NCBI GenBank assembly: GCA_021495925.1
Contig: JAKEKT010000144.1
Coordinates: 1 to 59,979 of the forward strand
From: Diplodia intermedia
Lineage: Eukaryota > Ascomycota > Dothideomycetes > Botryosphaeriales > Botryosphaeriaceae
Length of the DNA: 59,979 bases
Reading direction: 5' to 3'
Positions 46,661-59,490 of this stretch are shown here, in pieces. The position numbers and the translations under genes are program-made. The notes below the pieces were generated by a model. That model saw only the letters and a program-made list of their open reading frames with translations. It made no database searches and was not told where the DNA came from. How positions within the stretch are numbered: the stretch's first letter is position 1; every line of letters starts with the position of its first letter.

Positions 46661-47349
46661 GGCCGTAAAATACTAGTCGTAGAGTTCGAAGTAGTCTTTT
46701 AGTTACTATATCTATATAGTCCGCTAGTTTTTCTTTTATTAAATAAATCGAGTAATCGAAAAAGCGTTAGATACGACGTAATATAAGTATAAGACTATTG
46801 TCGTACTCTTATACTATGCTACGTCTCGTTTATAGTTCGCTTCGAGTCTACTTATTACGATCGTTATAAAATTATAGTAGGTACGATTTAAGTTATGCGA
46901 TATTTTTTTTAAACCGTAATTTCTTTTTTTTTTAAACACGTGTCTAAATAAAATACGAACACGTAATTATAAGATATATATATAAGTTCGATTTCTCTTA
47001 GTAGTATTATTATATTAACCGTAGTTAATATTTACTATTAATTTATATATATAAAAAATATATAAAATCTTTATCTACTTTATTACTCTAGAACTTTAAT
47101 TAGTTTTCTATTCTTTAAAATACTATTTAAAGGCTTATTATAAGTTTAAATTATTTAGACTTAGAGGGCCGTAGAGGCCGAAACTATAGAACTTAGCGAA
47201 AATTTTAGAACATTAAAATTTTAAAATACTAAAATTTTCGAATATTAAATTTTCGCGATTCTTTATAAATAGATACTCTACTAAAATATTAACTATAGTT
47301 AATATAAGCGTAACGCTTAAGTAGTAGAAGTAAGCATAAAGACGTATAA

Positions 47350-48000
47350 GCTAGCCCTTTACGCGAAAAGCGTAACGCTAGCCCTTTACGCGAAAAGCGT
47401 AACGCTAGTTTCTACGCGAAAAGCGTAACGCTAGCTCTTTACGCGATACGCGGCGTATTAAAAGCCTATCTAGAAAAGTATAACGCTAGCCCTTATACGA
47501 AAAGCGTAACGCTAGTTCTTTACGTAATACGCGGCGCATCGAAAGTCTATCTAGAAAAGCGTAACGCTAGCTCTTTACGCGATATACGGCGTATTAAAAG
47601 CCTATCTAGAAAAGCGTAACGCTAGTTCTTTACGCGAAAAGCGTAACGCTAGCTCTTTACGCGATACGCGGCGCACTAAAAGTCTATCTAGAAAAGCGTA
47701 ACGCTAGTTCTTTACGCGATACGCGGCGTATTAAAAGTCTATTTAGAAAAGCGTAACGCTAGTTCTTTACGCGATACGCGACGCATCGAAAGCCTATCTA
47801 GAAAAGCGTAACGCTAGCCCTTTACGCGATACGCGGCGCATTAAAAGTTTATCTAGAAAAGCGTAACGCTAGCTCTTTACGCGATACGCGGCGTATCGAA
47901 AGCCTATCTAAAAAAGCGTAACGCTAGCCTCTACGCGAAAAGCGTAACGCGGGCCCTTACGCGAAAAGCGTAACGCTAGCCCCTACGCGAATACGCGGCG
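47350..48000. repeat. 55-bp satellite array (in copy 2)
   Basis: Same 55-bp unit family as at 45,300-46,050, with units GAAAAGCGTAACGCTAG followed by TTCTTTACGCGATACGCGGC and a GTATTAAAAGTCTATCT-type end, including several truncated units of about 25 bp. Confidence 0.85.
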
Positions 48001-48118
48001 TACTACTAATCGTATAATTAGTCTTAGTAGATACGTCGACTCTACTAACTAACTATCTAAGCTCTATTATTTATAAATCGTATAATTAACTTTTCTCTTA
48101 GAAGGTCTTAGACCGATA

Positions 48119-48720
48119 ACGCTATATAACGTTCGACGTTATTAAGAACTAGAACTAGTATATCTTTAACGTCTATATAAAGATTAACGCTAAGCTTAGC
48201 GGCTTTACCTCTAAAGCTATCGATACTCTTATTAAGATGGCGCTATATAACGTTTAACGTTATTAAGAACTAGAACTAGTATATCTTTAACGTCTATATA
48301 AAGATTAACGCTAAGCTTAGCGGCTTTATCTCTAGAACTATTAATACTCTTATAAAGATAGCGCTATATAACGTTTAACGTTATTAAGAACTAGAACTAG
48401 TATATCTTTAACGTCTATATAAAGATTAACGCTAAGCTTAGCGGCTTTATCTCTAGAACTATTAATACTCTTATAAAGATAGTGCTATATAACGTTCGAC
48501 GTTATTAAGAACTAGAACTAGTATATCTTTAACGTCTATATAAAGATTAACGCTAAGCTTAGTAACTTTATCTCTAGAGCTATTAATACTCTTATTAAGA
48601 TAGCGCTATATAACGTTCGACGTTATTAAGAACTAGAACTAGTATATCTCTAACGTCTATATAAAGATTACGTCTCGTTCTAGTTAAGGCCGTATAATAT
48701 ACGGCGTACTTTATCGATTA
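48119..48720. repeat. 121-bp satellite array, 5 units (in copy 2)
   Basis: Units begin at 48,119, 48,240, 48,361, 48,482 and 48,603, again an exact 121-bp period. The extra unit relative to copy 1 points to unequal exchange or slippage inside the array. Confidence 0.9.
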
Positions 48721-50307
48721 TAAATCGTAAGATACTAGCCGTAGGGTTCGAAGTAATCTTTTAGTTACTATATCTATATAGTCCGCTAGTTTTTCTTTTA
48801 TTAAATAGATCGAATAATCGAGAAAGCGTTAGATACGACGTAGCGTAAGTATAAGACTATCGTTATACTCTTATACTACGCTACGCCCCGTCTATAGTTC
48901 GCTTCGGGCTTACTCGTTACGGTTGTTATAAAATTATAGTAGGTACGATTCGAGTTATACGATATTTTTTTTAAACCGTAATTTCTTTTTTTTTTAAATA
49001 CGTATCTAAGCGAAATATAAATACGTAATTATAAGATACGTATATAAGTTCGATTTCTCTTAGTAGTATTATTATATTAACCGTAGTTAACATTTACTAT
49101 TAATCTATATATACGAAAAATATATAAAATCTTTATCTACTTTATTACTCTAGAACTTTAATTAGTTTTCTATTCTTTAAAATACTATCTAAAGGCTTAG
49201 AGAATCGTGTTCTACTACGAGAAGATTAAACGTAAAGCCTATAAACGACTTACGACGAAGATACGTTTCTCTATCTTATTTTAGAATCTAACGATTCGAA
49301 AGCCTTTACTCTAGAATTCTACGTATTTCTAGAATAATTTAAAGGCTATCTAGATAGTCTATTCGTCTATAAAAGACTAGTCGCATTTTATACTAAAATA
49401 GACCGCGTAAACTAGACCCTCTATCTACTTAACGTAAACGAGATAAGTATATTTATTAAGTTCTAAAAAGAAAAGAAGCATAGTAAACGAATATAACTTA
49501 AACTATTTATAATAATAGTAAAAAGTATAGTAACTACTAACTAGTAGAACTAGATATAGTACTACTAAGAAGTTATAGTTATTATAAATAATAAAGATAA
49601 AGATAAGCATCTACTTATCTACGACTACGATTCGATACTAAACGCGGCTTTAAAGCGACGAAGAGATATTCTACTCGACTATTAATAATAACTCGTAGTC
49701 TTTATAGAAGTCTAGACGATACTACTAGAAGTTTAGTATAATATCGACGACTTAGATATAGAATAGAACCGATATATTATATATATCTACGAGTAAATAT
49801 AAAGAATAGTTATAAGCGGCGATAGACCGCTAGAAGATAACGACGAACGAATTTAAAATTATATTAGATTAGATAAACGCTAGACTTTTTATACTTTCTA
49901 GTAGCGTTATATTAATTATAGTTAATATCTTTTATTTAGTTTTAATTTATTATATAAACTATATTACTTTTTAAAGAAGTTTAATAGCGTAGTAGATATT
50001 AACCGTAGTTAATATCGTAGATATAACTTTATAAATAGCTAACCTCTAAGACTATTATTTCTCGCTTAAAAATAAAGAAGAAAATAAAGAGAATTTTATA
50101 CTTTTATTAGTTCGAAGAACTTTCTATATTTCTAGAGAAGTAAGAAGTATTTCGACGAAAGAGTTTCGAGTTAATATTAGAGCTAATAAACTAATATATC
50201 TTACTACTACTTAGCTTATTCTAGTTACTTATCGATATTATTATAAAGGTCTTATTAGAATTACGCTTAACGCTAGACGTATCGTTAGGCGTTAGAGATA
50301 TTTATCG

Positions 50308-50440
50308 CTATTTAGAAGAATCTAATTTTAATAATCGACGAAGAGGTTCTAAGAGACTTAGCGTAGACGATTATTACTATTTAGAAGAATCTAATCTCGA
50401 TAATTAATAAAGAGGTTCTAAGAGACTCGACGTAGACGAT
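50308..50440. repeat. Short direct repeat, about 70 bp, two copies
   Basis: CTATTTAGAAGAATCTAAT followed by AAGAGGTTCTAAGAGACT and CGTAGACGAT occurs twice, starting at 50,308 and 50,378, in a coding-like stretch rich in GAC/GAT and CTTAG codons. Possibly an internal repeat of a decayed acidic protein. Confidence 0.6.
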
Positions 50441-53400
50441 AAGCGCGACGGCTTAAGTAGATCTAATATAGACGATAATAATAGACTTAGCGGCTTAGAA
50501 GAGCCCGACGTAGAATAAAAGAAATTAAAAGTAGCTAACTCGCTAGTACGTCTTCGCTTATAAGAAGACTATATCGCTAGCTAGTTCTTTAACGTATCTT
50601 ATAATATAAAAATACGCTTAGAGTCTTTTAAAAACTTCTTACTAGACGCTAATATTACTATTAAAAGCTAAAGAATATTAAACCTCTTTATTTAATTATA
50701 CGAGGCCTTCGATTCTTCTTTTATCTATAGAGATTTATTAGTAATAGCTTTACGTCGATTATAGACGTTATTAACTAAGGTTAACTTTTTTTTTAAGCTA
50801 TATTATTTTAGCCTTAGTTTTATCTAGTCTTACTTTAGTCTTACTTTAAGAGCGGTTTATATTATAGTATAAGTCGAGTATAGAGCGCGCTTAGATTCTT
50901 TACTTATATTTTCGATAGAAGAAGCCGGGATTAGAGTAAGAAACTCGTATATTACGTAGATAGAGTACTATAAAACTCGTAGATAAGATAAGAGAAAGTA
51001 AGATATATTATAAAGAAGACTAAGAAGATAATAAAATTAATTTATATATATTATAAAAAATTTATTAACTAAGATTAATATAATCGGTAGAGAGATATAA
51101 AGAGTAATAAAAAAGAGTAGTAAACGATTATAATAAAGATTAAGAAAGAGACATTTTAATCTCGTAAAAAAATTCTATAATAACTCGATTAAAAATAGAA
51201 TTTAAATAAAAATCCTTTCGTCGATAAATAATCGACTTATATTAATAGTTCTTCTACTAACGCTAATTCGATTTTCTCTATTTATACTAAGTATTAAGAT
51301 TACTATTCTTAAAAGCGATTTAGAGCGCCCGCTTTATATTAGATATTAAAGTAACTCTCGTCTACGTTTTATTAATAAAGAATTTGCTTTAAAGTTAAAA
51401 GACCTACTTATAACTAGACTTATTAATATGCTAAAGGTTCTAAATAATATCTTATAGTAGAGACTTAGATAAGACGATAGTAATAAAACTAATAGCGTAT
51501 AGCGGTTATATTTCTTATCGCCTCGATAGTAACGAATCGAACGTAAACTAAGAAACCGTAAGAAGATAGATAAAGACCTTTATAATAAGTCGTTCGTCGA
51601 ATTTCTTAATAGATATAGTAGAAAGTTTATCTTATAATATAACTCGAAGCTTAGTAGTTAGTCGACGAAACGGCGTACTTTTCTATTTAGATATTATTAA
51701 GATATTAAATAGATATCTTATCTTCTCTTTCTATATTTCGTCGTTTATCGAAAACCGTTAAGACCTACGCCGAGATTATTAACGCGCTAATATATATCGC
51801 GGCTTACTATTAAGTAGCCGTTTAAGCATTTTAAGTAATAAACTATAAAGCCCGTTTATTTTAGAGTTCGAGAGATTCTACTCGAAGCGGCCGATAGCTA
51901 GAAATTTATTTCGTTTAAAAGTTTTATTCTTAAAAGAAAAGTAGTAGTTTAAGCTACTATCTAAACTTTCGACTTCTTTTAGTATTTCTACTTCTAGCTA
52001 CGTACGCTATTCTAGCTAAATATCTTTTAGCGATTTAATAACGGTTAGAACGAATTTTCTAATTATTAAGCTAGCGGCTAACTTTAGAATAACGTTCTTC
52101 TCGTCTATATTCGCGCGAATAAAATAACGAAAGGTAATAAATATTACGTTTTAACGCTTTATCTTATTTTAGGTTTTTTCGTTTTTCTTTAACCCACGTA
52201 AAATATTAATAAAGAGCGCTAGTTTACTCTATACTTCTTCTATATATCGTAGAATAGCGCCTTACTATAGAATATACTCGAAAGAAAACCACGTAATATC
52301 GTAGCGCTCGACGTAATTCTTTAGTCTTAGACTAAGATAATATCTCGTCGAAATTTTACGTAAGACCGCTAGCTTAGAGTTACTTTTAGTTTTAGAATAA
52401 TTCTCGTTAGAATTATCGTCGCTTTTCTCGCGTAGCCTTAAAACCTATATAGATCTAAAATCTTTAGAGTCGCTATTAAGCGAGAGACACGCGATACGCA
52501 CTATACTAGTAGTTATAATCGTATTTACTAATTACTACTCTATTAGCGTTTACGATATAGATTCGCTTCTATATATCGTCTAACTCGCTAGAGCCTTAAG
52601 ATAGTAGAGCTAATAATTAAGCTAGTACGTAGTAAAATTATTAGCGTCTAGCGTAGATAACGTCTAAAACGATTTATAAGTAGTAGTAAATTCTACTATC
52701 GAGGGTACGATATTATTAATTATAGTTAATATTATACTTTTATCTACTAGCCGTTCTCTACTTAGAGTAGTAGTTAGAATATCGAGTTAAAAGCGATATT
52801 CTTATCGAATACTAAAGCTATACGTTTAAGAACCTTAGAGAGCGTCGATAATATACTTCTTAGAGACTATATATTCTTTTTAAAGTAACTCGCGTAGGTT
52901 CTACTACGTAGTACGTTCGAACTAATTATTAGCTTTATACTAATTCTCTAGAGTCTCTTAAGATAACGTTAGGCCCTTAAATAGTTAGTTTTTAAATAAG
53001 CTATACTCTTTAATAGATAACGCGAATAATTCTTTATATATATTATACGTCTTTATATAGACTATATTAGCTTACTTTCGCTATAGGTTTATTTCTTCTA
53101 ACTCGACTAATATAGAGCCGGCGTCTCGCGTAAGTAACTAATAATAAAACGTCGATCGGGTCTTAAAATAATTTAAAGATACTCTAGAATACGTAAGCTA
53201 ATTAGCCTAATAATTAAGATATTTTATCTTTTATAGTAAAGTAATACTCGGCTCTAAGAATATATCTTTAACCGCTAAGTCGACCTAGTAACTATAAGCT
53301 AGAAAGAAGACGTCGTTATAGAAGAAGTATATCTATAGATATTATATAAAGTCGTTTATCGCCTTCGTTAGTAACGGACGCTTTATCAATAGCTTAAGAT

Positions 53401-55799
53401 TATAGCTTAAGATAACTAGAAATAAGCCCTAAAACGAGTTCTATAGTACTTTAGAGTATTTAATATAGTTTTAAGCCGCCTTTTCTACTTTACTCTAGAA
53501 AGAAGCTAGGTATTTAGAAGAAATCGTATACTATATATCTATCGCTACGCTTATTTTAGATACGAAGTCTTAACGCCTAACCTTAGACTTATTATCTATA
53601 TTCTAGAAGCTTACTAGATAATATTAGACGACGTTAGACGAATAGACTAATCTTAAGAAAGAAGTAACTATTCGATCGATTTACTTCTTCTAGAAAACGT
53701 TACTAACGTGAACCTCTTCGTTCTAAACGAGTATATTAGAAAAGAAAACATAGTAGTTATAGAACGTAAAAGAAGATATTTCTATTTCTAGTTATAATTA
53801 TCGAGTGCGATATAGTTTTCTTAACCGTATAAGAACGCGTTAATTCTATTTAATTAATTGTATATATAGTAATCGATAGATAAGTTTAAACCCCTTACGA
53901 TAAGTAGATAAGCCGTTAATCTCTACGATAAAACTATCTACGTTCTAAGATCGACTAACTAGTACGTCGCGTAGTTTCTCTTTCTCGAGTTCGAATTTAA
54001 GTAAACTTAAACTTAGTAAAGAGTTCTCTTTTTTCCCGCTACTCGCTAATATTTCTTTCTACGAAACTTCGTTAATCGGATGTTCGAACGATTAGGCGGG
54101 GATTATTTCGTTAAATTCTAGAGAAAAATAGATAACACCGATATCTAGATTACTAGTTATATAATTACGCTAGAAATTTATAAAAGCGCGAAGAGAATAC
54201 GATTTATTAAGAGGTCTATCGCCGAAAAAATCGTCTATAGAACGCGAAACGCTTTAGTATTAGATTAGTAAATATATTATAGTAGTTAATAATACTAGAC
54301 TTACTATATATATAGTTCGAGTGTTTTACTCGTTAAATAAGATCTATTACGAGGTCTCGAGCGATATAATTAGAATTAGGCTCGTCTAAACTTTATTTAA
54401 TATTCTTATTAAAAGAGATATTATCGGTGTCGTCGTCGCTTATTTAGAATAAAGTAGATGTAGACGATAAGCTTAGTATAAAGTCTTTATTATTTATAGA
54501 ATTACCGGCTACACTTTAATTTTTTAATATAGGTTAAGTATCGAACGTCGTTACTAGAGAAGTAAACCTACTTAATAACGAAAAAGTAGAAGAGCTATTA
54601 ATATTAGATTCGATATTACTAAAATAACTATTACTATCGTTAAAGTTATTATTATTCTAATTACTACTAACTAGAGACGTTTCGTTATCTTAGTAGTACG
54701 ATCTACTAGTTAAGGCGATATTAACTCTAGTTAATATAATCTTACTATTCTATATAAACGGCTCGTTCTATTACTAGAGTTAGCGTAAATATAAAGAAAG
54801 AATTTAAGACTAAAATTTAATATAGTAATATTCTTAGATATTCTAGTTATTATAGTACTTATCTCGTTACTACTATCTCTTTCTAAAAGACTAGACGCTT
54901 CTATATTCTCTCTATTCGGGCTATAGGCGCTATAATATAAACCTTTTAAGAAAATATTACTTACTCGAGCTTCGTTTATTTCTAGGCCTACCTCGCGCGT
55001 AGGCGAATAAGCCGGCGTAATCGAAGGCGAAGTAGATAATCGTAGTAACGTACTAGTATATAAACCGACTTTAGATAATATTTTATTATTAAAAATGTCT
55101 TACGTAAGTAAGATTTCTTTAATATCTTATACTTTAAGTACTATCGACTAATTTTTTAAGCGGGCTTCTCTCTTTTATTTCTAATACTAACGCGATCGAG
55201 TAGCGATAGTCGCCCGCTTTTCTTTAATAGTCTTCGAAAGCCTCGATATATTAATAATCGATTTTAATAAAGCGCGGGCGTTTATAGCTAATAGATATAC
55301 GTTTAATATAGCTCTAGCCTAGCGCTTTAGCGGGTAATATTAATCGAGATTAATAAAACGTACGTAATCGAAGCCACGCTAGCCGTATCGCGTTAGAGCC
55401 GTAGACTCTAAAGAATACGATATAATATATCGAATCGCTACGTCGTTTCTCGCCTTAAATTAAATACCGCTACGATCTACTATACGTAGCCTACTATCTC
55501 TACGCTTATTCGATAACATACGTTCGCACGCCTTCTATAATCTAAAAAAATCGATTTTCGAGGGCTTAAAACCTCGATATCTTACTTAGATAAGACTATA
55601 TCGCTCTACGCGATAGAGAACTTAGAACGAAAGTTTTTACGTCTAGACTCGCGCTTAATACTAAAGCTAAAGCTAAAATACGCTAGGTCGAAAGAAGTAT
55701 CGCCGCGCGTACGAACTACTTTTATTAACTACGATTAATATTGCCCGCTCTAGTAAAGATACTATCTAAGAAGAGTACCGCTTTAAATCGTAGCGCGAG

Positions 55800-58700
55800 A
55801 TTAAAGACTATTAAGCCCGCTAAAGCGTTATAAAAGAATTTCGCTAAAAATAAAGAGAATAATAATAAAGAAACCGCTACTCTAAAGACGAAGATCGCGT
55901 CTAGAAAAAAATCGAAGAAAAATTTAGACGAGATTATCGCTATTTTAAAGCTAAAGCCTACTATAAAATAGAAAAGAAAGGCTAGCTCTAATTTAAAGAA
56001 CGTTCGTATCGTTAATACTCTTCGTCTTAAGAATAATAATATTCTTCTTATCGACTACCTCGATTTTTAATATATCGATTAACTTAAAGAGTTCTTCGCG
56101 AATTCTTACGTAGACGCGGTACTATAGACGTAGAACGAATTTCGTATTATAAACTACGATTATAACTATTTCGTTATTAAATAGTAGAAAATTATTACTA
56201 TCGACCGCGTGTTCGACCTTATGCGCTTATCTATCTAAAAGAAGCCTATTACTATAGAGTTTCTTAATAATATAACCCTCTCTTTTATCGAAAAATTATT
56301 TAAAGAGAACTTTATATAGTCTAATAATCTATACTAAGCCGTTATCGCTAATCTTATCTTTATATTTATACTAATAAAACTTTATCTCGAGTGCTTCTCT
56401 AAGACTACTAACGACGATATTAACGAAGTAAATAGCTTTATCGGCGAATATATCGTTAAAAGCTAGTTTCGGGCACTCTAGGCTATTAGACACTAGAGAA
56501 AGATAAAGTAAAAGTCGAAGAATAATAATAAAAAGAATACTTTTAAGATATAGCGAAAGTAGACGCTACTTTCGTATTTACTTATCGACGTCGAGGCCGT
56601 AGGTCGATTTAGCGACAAGAGATAGGCGGGTATATTAACCTTAGTTAATAACCTTAATATACTCGTCGAAGAAGTAGAGAACTAGAAGAAACTTAACGCG
56701 ACTATTATAGAAGAATAGAAGAAAGTCGAGGTATTATAGAATCTAGAGTCTATCGATCTCTCTTTTTTAGATAATCTATAAGTAATTAGTAACTCTATCT
56801 CTAATAAGGTTTTATCTAGACTATTTATATAAATAATCTAGAGGTTTCTACTTTTAATGCGTATAAAGACTAGAAAATAGCTACTCTAGCCGCCACCTAA
56901 GTATAAAGAGTATACCGTTAGTTATATTAATAAGATAGCGGTTACTAGATATCGAGCGTTCGCTATAGTTAAATAGACCGCTAATTCGAAGAATAATAAC
57001 GAGATACTAAAGACCGATACTTTCTAGAAACTCTAGAGGGCTATAAATAGCGTTAGTAGCGAAGCGTCTAACTTCGCCGAGGCCTATTCTCTTCTCGAGT
57101 TTAACTCGAAAAGCCCGATTAAGAAGTAGAGAATTAGTTCTCGCTATCTTAAGAACTACTAGATATCTACGATCGCGTAGGCACTTATTATACTTATAAT
57201 CGGCGGGGGCTACGATATTATTAGCGACGATATCGGTCTTAATAAGACCGCTAAAGTAGTCTATACTATAGTCTTACTACCTACGGTTAGAAAACGTCTT
57301 ATAAACTCGACGTTAAAGAATAACCGTACTATTCGCTAGAAAGAAGCTTAAGCTCTACTATCTTAACGAGAGAAATAAGTACTTAATAAAGATCTTTTAG
57401 ATACTCTTATTAACGAGTTTACCCGTCTATAGCTTATAAATACGTTGCCTTTAAAGTACCTTCGCGTTTAGACCTATCGTTATAAGCCGACCCTCTTAGT
57501 TATTTCTAGCGTCGCGCTATAGAAATAAAGAGCGAAGATTAGACTTTAGCCGTTTCTTATCGCCCGTCTCTAGATAGGCGATAAGGCGCGCTTCGATTAA
57601 ACCGACGTTAAGAAGTTAGTCGATAGTAATCTAATTAACTTACGTATAGCTATCGATGTCTTAAACGCGAACGACTCGAATATCTAATAGTATATCTTTA
57701 TAATAACGTACTAAACGCTTCGTCTTCGATCTCTATAATACGCTACCGTTAGTAGAACTTCTAAGCGCTCGAGACGTAGGCCCGTCTAGCCCTTTAATTT
57801 AGACTCTAAGAACGGCGATAATAAAGACGGCGAAAGATTAAGCGAAGAGTAAATTTAAAATATACGTTCGCTTTTATAAGGTCTTTTCGGCCTCGTCGTA
57901 CTTAACGAGGTCTATATAACTAAAAACGCTAGATCGAGAACTAATCTTATTATTCGTCGTCTAAATACTAATAAGATCTTATATTTAACCGCTATTCCGA
58001 CTCTAAACCGTTTATATAATCTAAAAGACCCTCTTACTTTATTCTAGAAGTACCTCGAACGTAGCTTTTTCTCGAACCCCTCTAGTAGCGAAACGAATAA
58101 TAACTTCGACGTTAACTTAGATAAAGAATCTAAGCACGACGAGATTATTAATCTTAAAGTATACGAGAAGATGTCGAGTATATTAACTAAGATTAATATA
58201 GACTACTTTCTTCGGCTCTTTTAATCGTTTCTTAATCTATTCGCTTATAGTCGTATTATTAGCTCGGCCTCTATTACGAGTAGTAGTATTAAGATAATAG
58301 TTCGACTAATTCTCTCGGCTATTATACTTAGACGTATAAAAGAATAAGTATTTTAGCGTTAGAACCGCTCTATTATTATCGCTAAAACCGTACCGCCCTT
58401 TAAGATAATAGTTCGAGAGCTTCGTATAAACGCTAAGTAGACCGCTCTCTACTTAGCCGTATATCGTTCTTTAGTCGATAAGCTTAAAGATAAGAATAAA
58501 AAGAAGACTCGTTAAGACGATAATAAAGCGAGTAGAGTTCTTAATATATATATCTATAGATTTCTTTACTACGCGGTGTTCGACCCTATTCTAGACGCCT
58601 ATAGAAAAAACCTAAAGAAGATAACTATCGCTAAGCTAGCGACGTATATCTTAAAGAACGACGTCGAATACTCGTTATACTATTAAATTACTCGCTCGCG

Positions 58701-59490
58701 GCTAGGCTATTTATTCTACGATAGCCGTATTCTCCGCGCTAAGCTTATAGCCTCTTTCTTAATTAAGCTATAGAACCTATGCGGTATTATTTATAATATT
58801 TACTACGAAGGCGAACGTAAATTAATAGTATTTACCGTCTAGTCAACGATATTAACTAAGATTAAGATGTTCTTAATAACCCTAGATATTTTATTTTATA
58901 GTATTTACGCCGTCTTTAGCTAATCGTAGAGGTAAGCGGCCCTAGCGAAGTTTAATAATTCGATTAACGAAGTTAAAATTCTTCTCTACTCTAGTCGTAT
59001 AGCGTTAACGAGTTTTAATGCGTAAGCTATATACTATAATTTAGTAATTCTAGAACTAGACTAGTTCTTAGCCACTATTAATTAAATTATAGGTTAATTA
59101 TAGCGAGTAAGATAGATAAAGATCGTTATTATATATATTCTTATAGTTAATTTTATCTACGATTAAGTTCTATAAGTAAGAGTAACTAAAAAGGCTTTAG
59201 CCTAGCTAGCCTCGTAGACGCGAATTATAGAGAAGCCTATCGACGATAATAATAAGAAGAACGAGAACGAGAACGAGAACGAGAATAAGAATAAGAATAA
59301 GAATAAGAACGAGAACGAGAATAAGAATAAGAACGAGACCGCTAATAATAAAATAAAAGTAGAGAATACTACTAAAAATACTAAGATAAACTAGTATATT
59401 AAGTACTATACTTGTCTTTATAGTTTTCGTTCTTCGAGGTATAAGTAGAATAACGCTCGTAATCTCGCTACTAAAGATAATCTAGAAACC
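55800..59490 (+). pseudogene. RIP-mutated SNF2-type helicase gene next to the telomere
   Basis: One plus-strand frame carries SNF2-family helicase motifs in the correct order over about 2 kb, broken only by TAA/TAG codons that can be read as former CAA, CAG or TGG. In that frame: LKNY-stop-ISTIA-stop-ALI (57,148 on; Q motif); GYDIISDDIGLNKTAKVVYT (about 57,211-57,270; motif I, GKT now NKT); KPTLLVISSVAL (57,484 on; motif Ia); YIFIITYQTLRLRS-like (57,691); NEVYITKNARSRT (57,904; motif II with D to N); NKILYLTAIPTLN (about 57,973; motif III). Later come KILLYSSRIALTSFNA (about 58,975; motif V region) and ATIN-stop-IIG-stop-L-stop-RVR (about 59,075-59,115; motif VI), then an Asn/Glu/Lys-rich tail. 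The same frame is coding-like back to about 55,804 (Lys-rich segment KTKIASRKKSKKNLDEIIA). The true start is not identified. Confidence 0.75.
59254..59341 (+). repeat. Hexanucleotide repeat GAGAAC / AATAAG
   Basis: AACGAG and AATAAG hexamers alternate for about 90 nt. In the helicase remnant frame they encode an EN/KN dipeptide run; AATAAG is AACGAG after G to A and C to T change. Confidence 0.75.

Larger units (their letters stand above)
45087..47136. repeat. Large tandem unit, copy 1 (about 2.05 kb)
   Basis: This unit is repeated immediately downstream at 47,137-49,199. Shared landmarks are offset by 2,050-2,062 nt: the start TTATAAGTTTA.ATTATTTAG, the 20-nt palindrome at 45,236 / 47,286, the 55-bp satellite, the 121-bp satellite, the GTACTTTAT.. 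tail, the palindrome at 47,012 / 49,074 and the end TTTAAAATACTAT.TAAAGGCTTA. Confidence 0.88.
47137..49199. repeat. Large tandem unit, copy 2 (about 2.06 kb)
   Basis: Second copy of the unit at 45,087-47,136, with the same internal order. Copy 2 retains more C and G (for example CGAAAGCC, GCGCATCG), so the two copies have suffered different amounts of RIP. It contains five rather than four 121-bp units. Confidence 0.88.

Noticed and set aside
45300..48720. Regular repeats resembling a CRISPR array
   Set aside because: The organism is a fungus. Units are tandem with no unique spacers, and variation among units is RIP-type, so these are satellites.
49200..55800. Possible further decayed genes, including a RecQ-like telomere helicase
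   Set aside because: Some stretches look coding-like, but I could not line up motifs in one frame with confidence.
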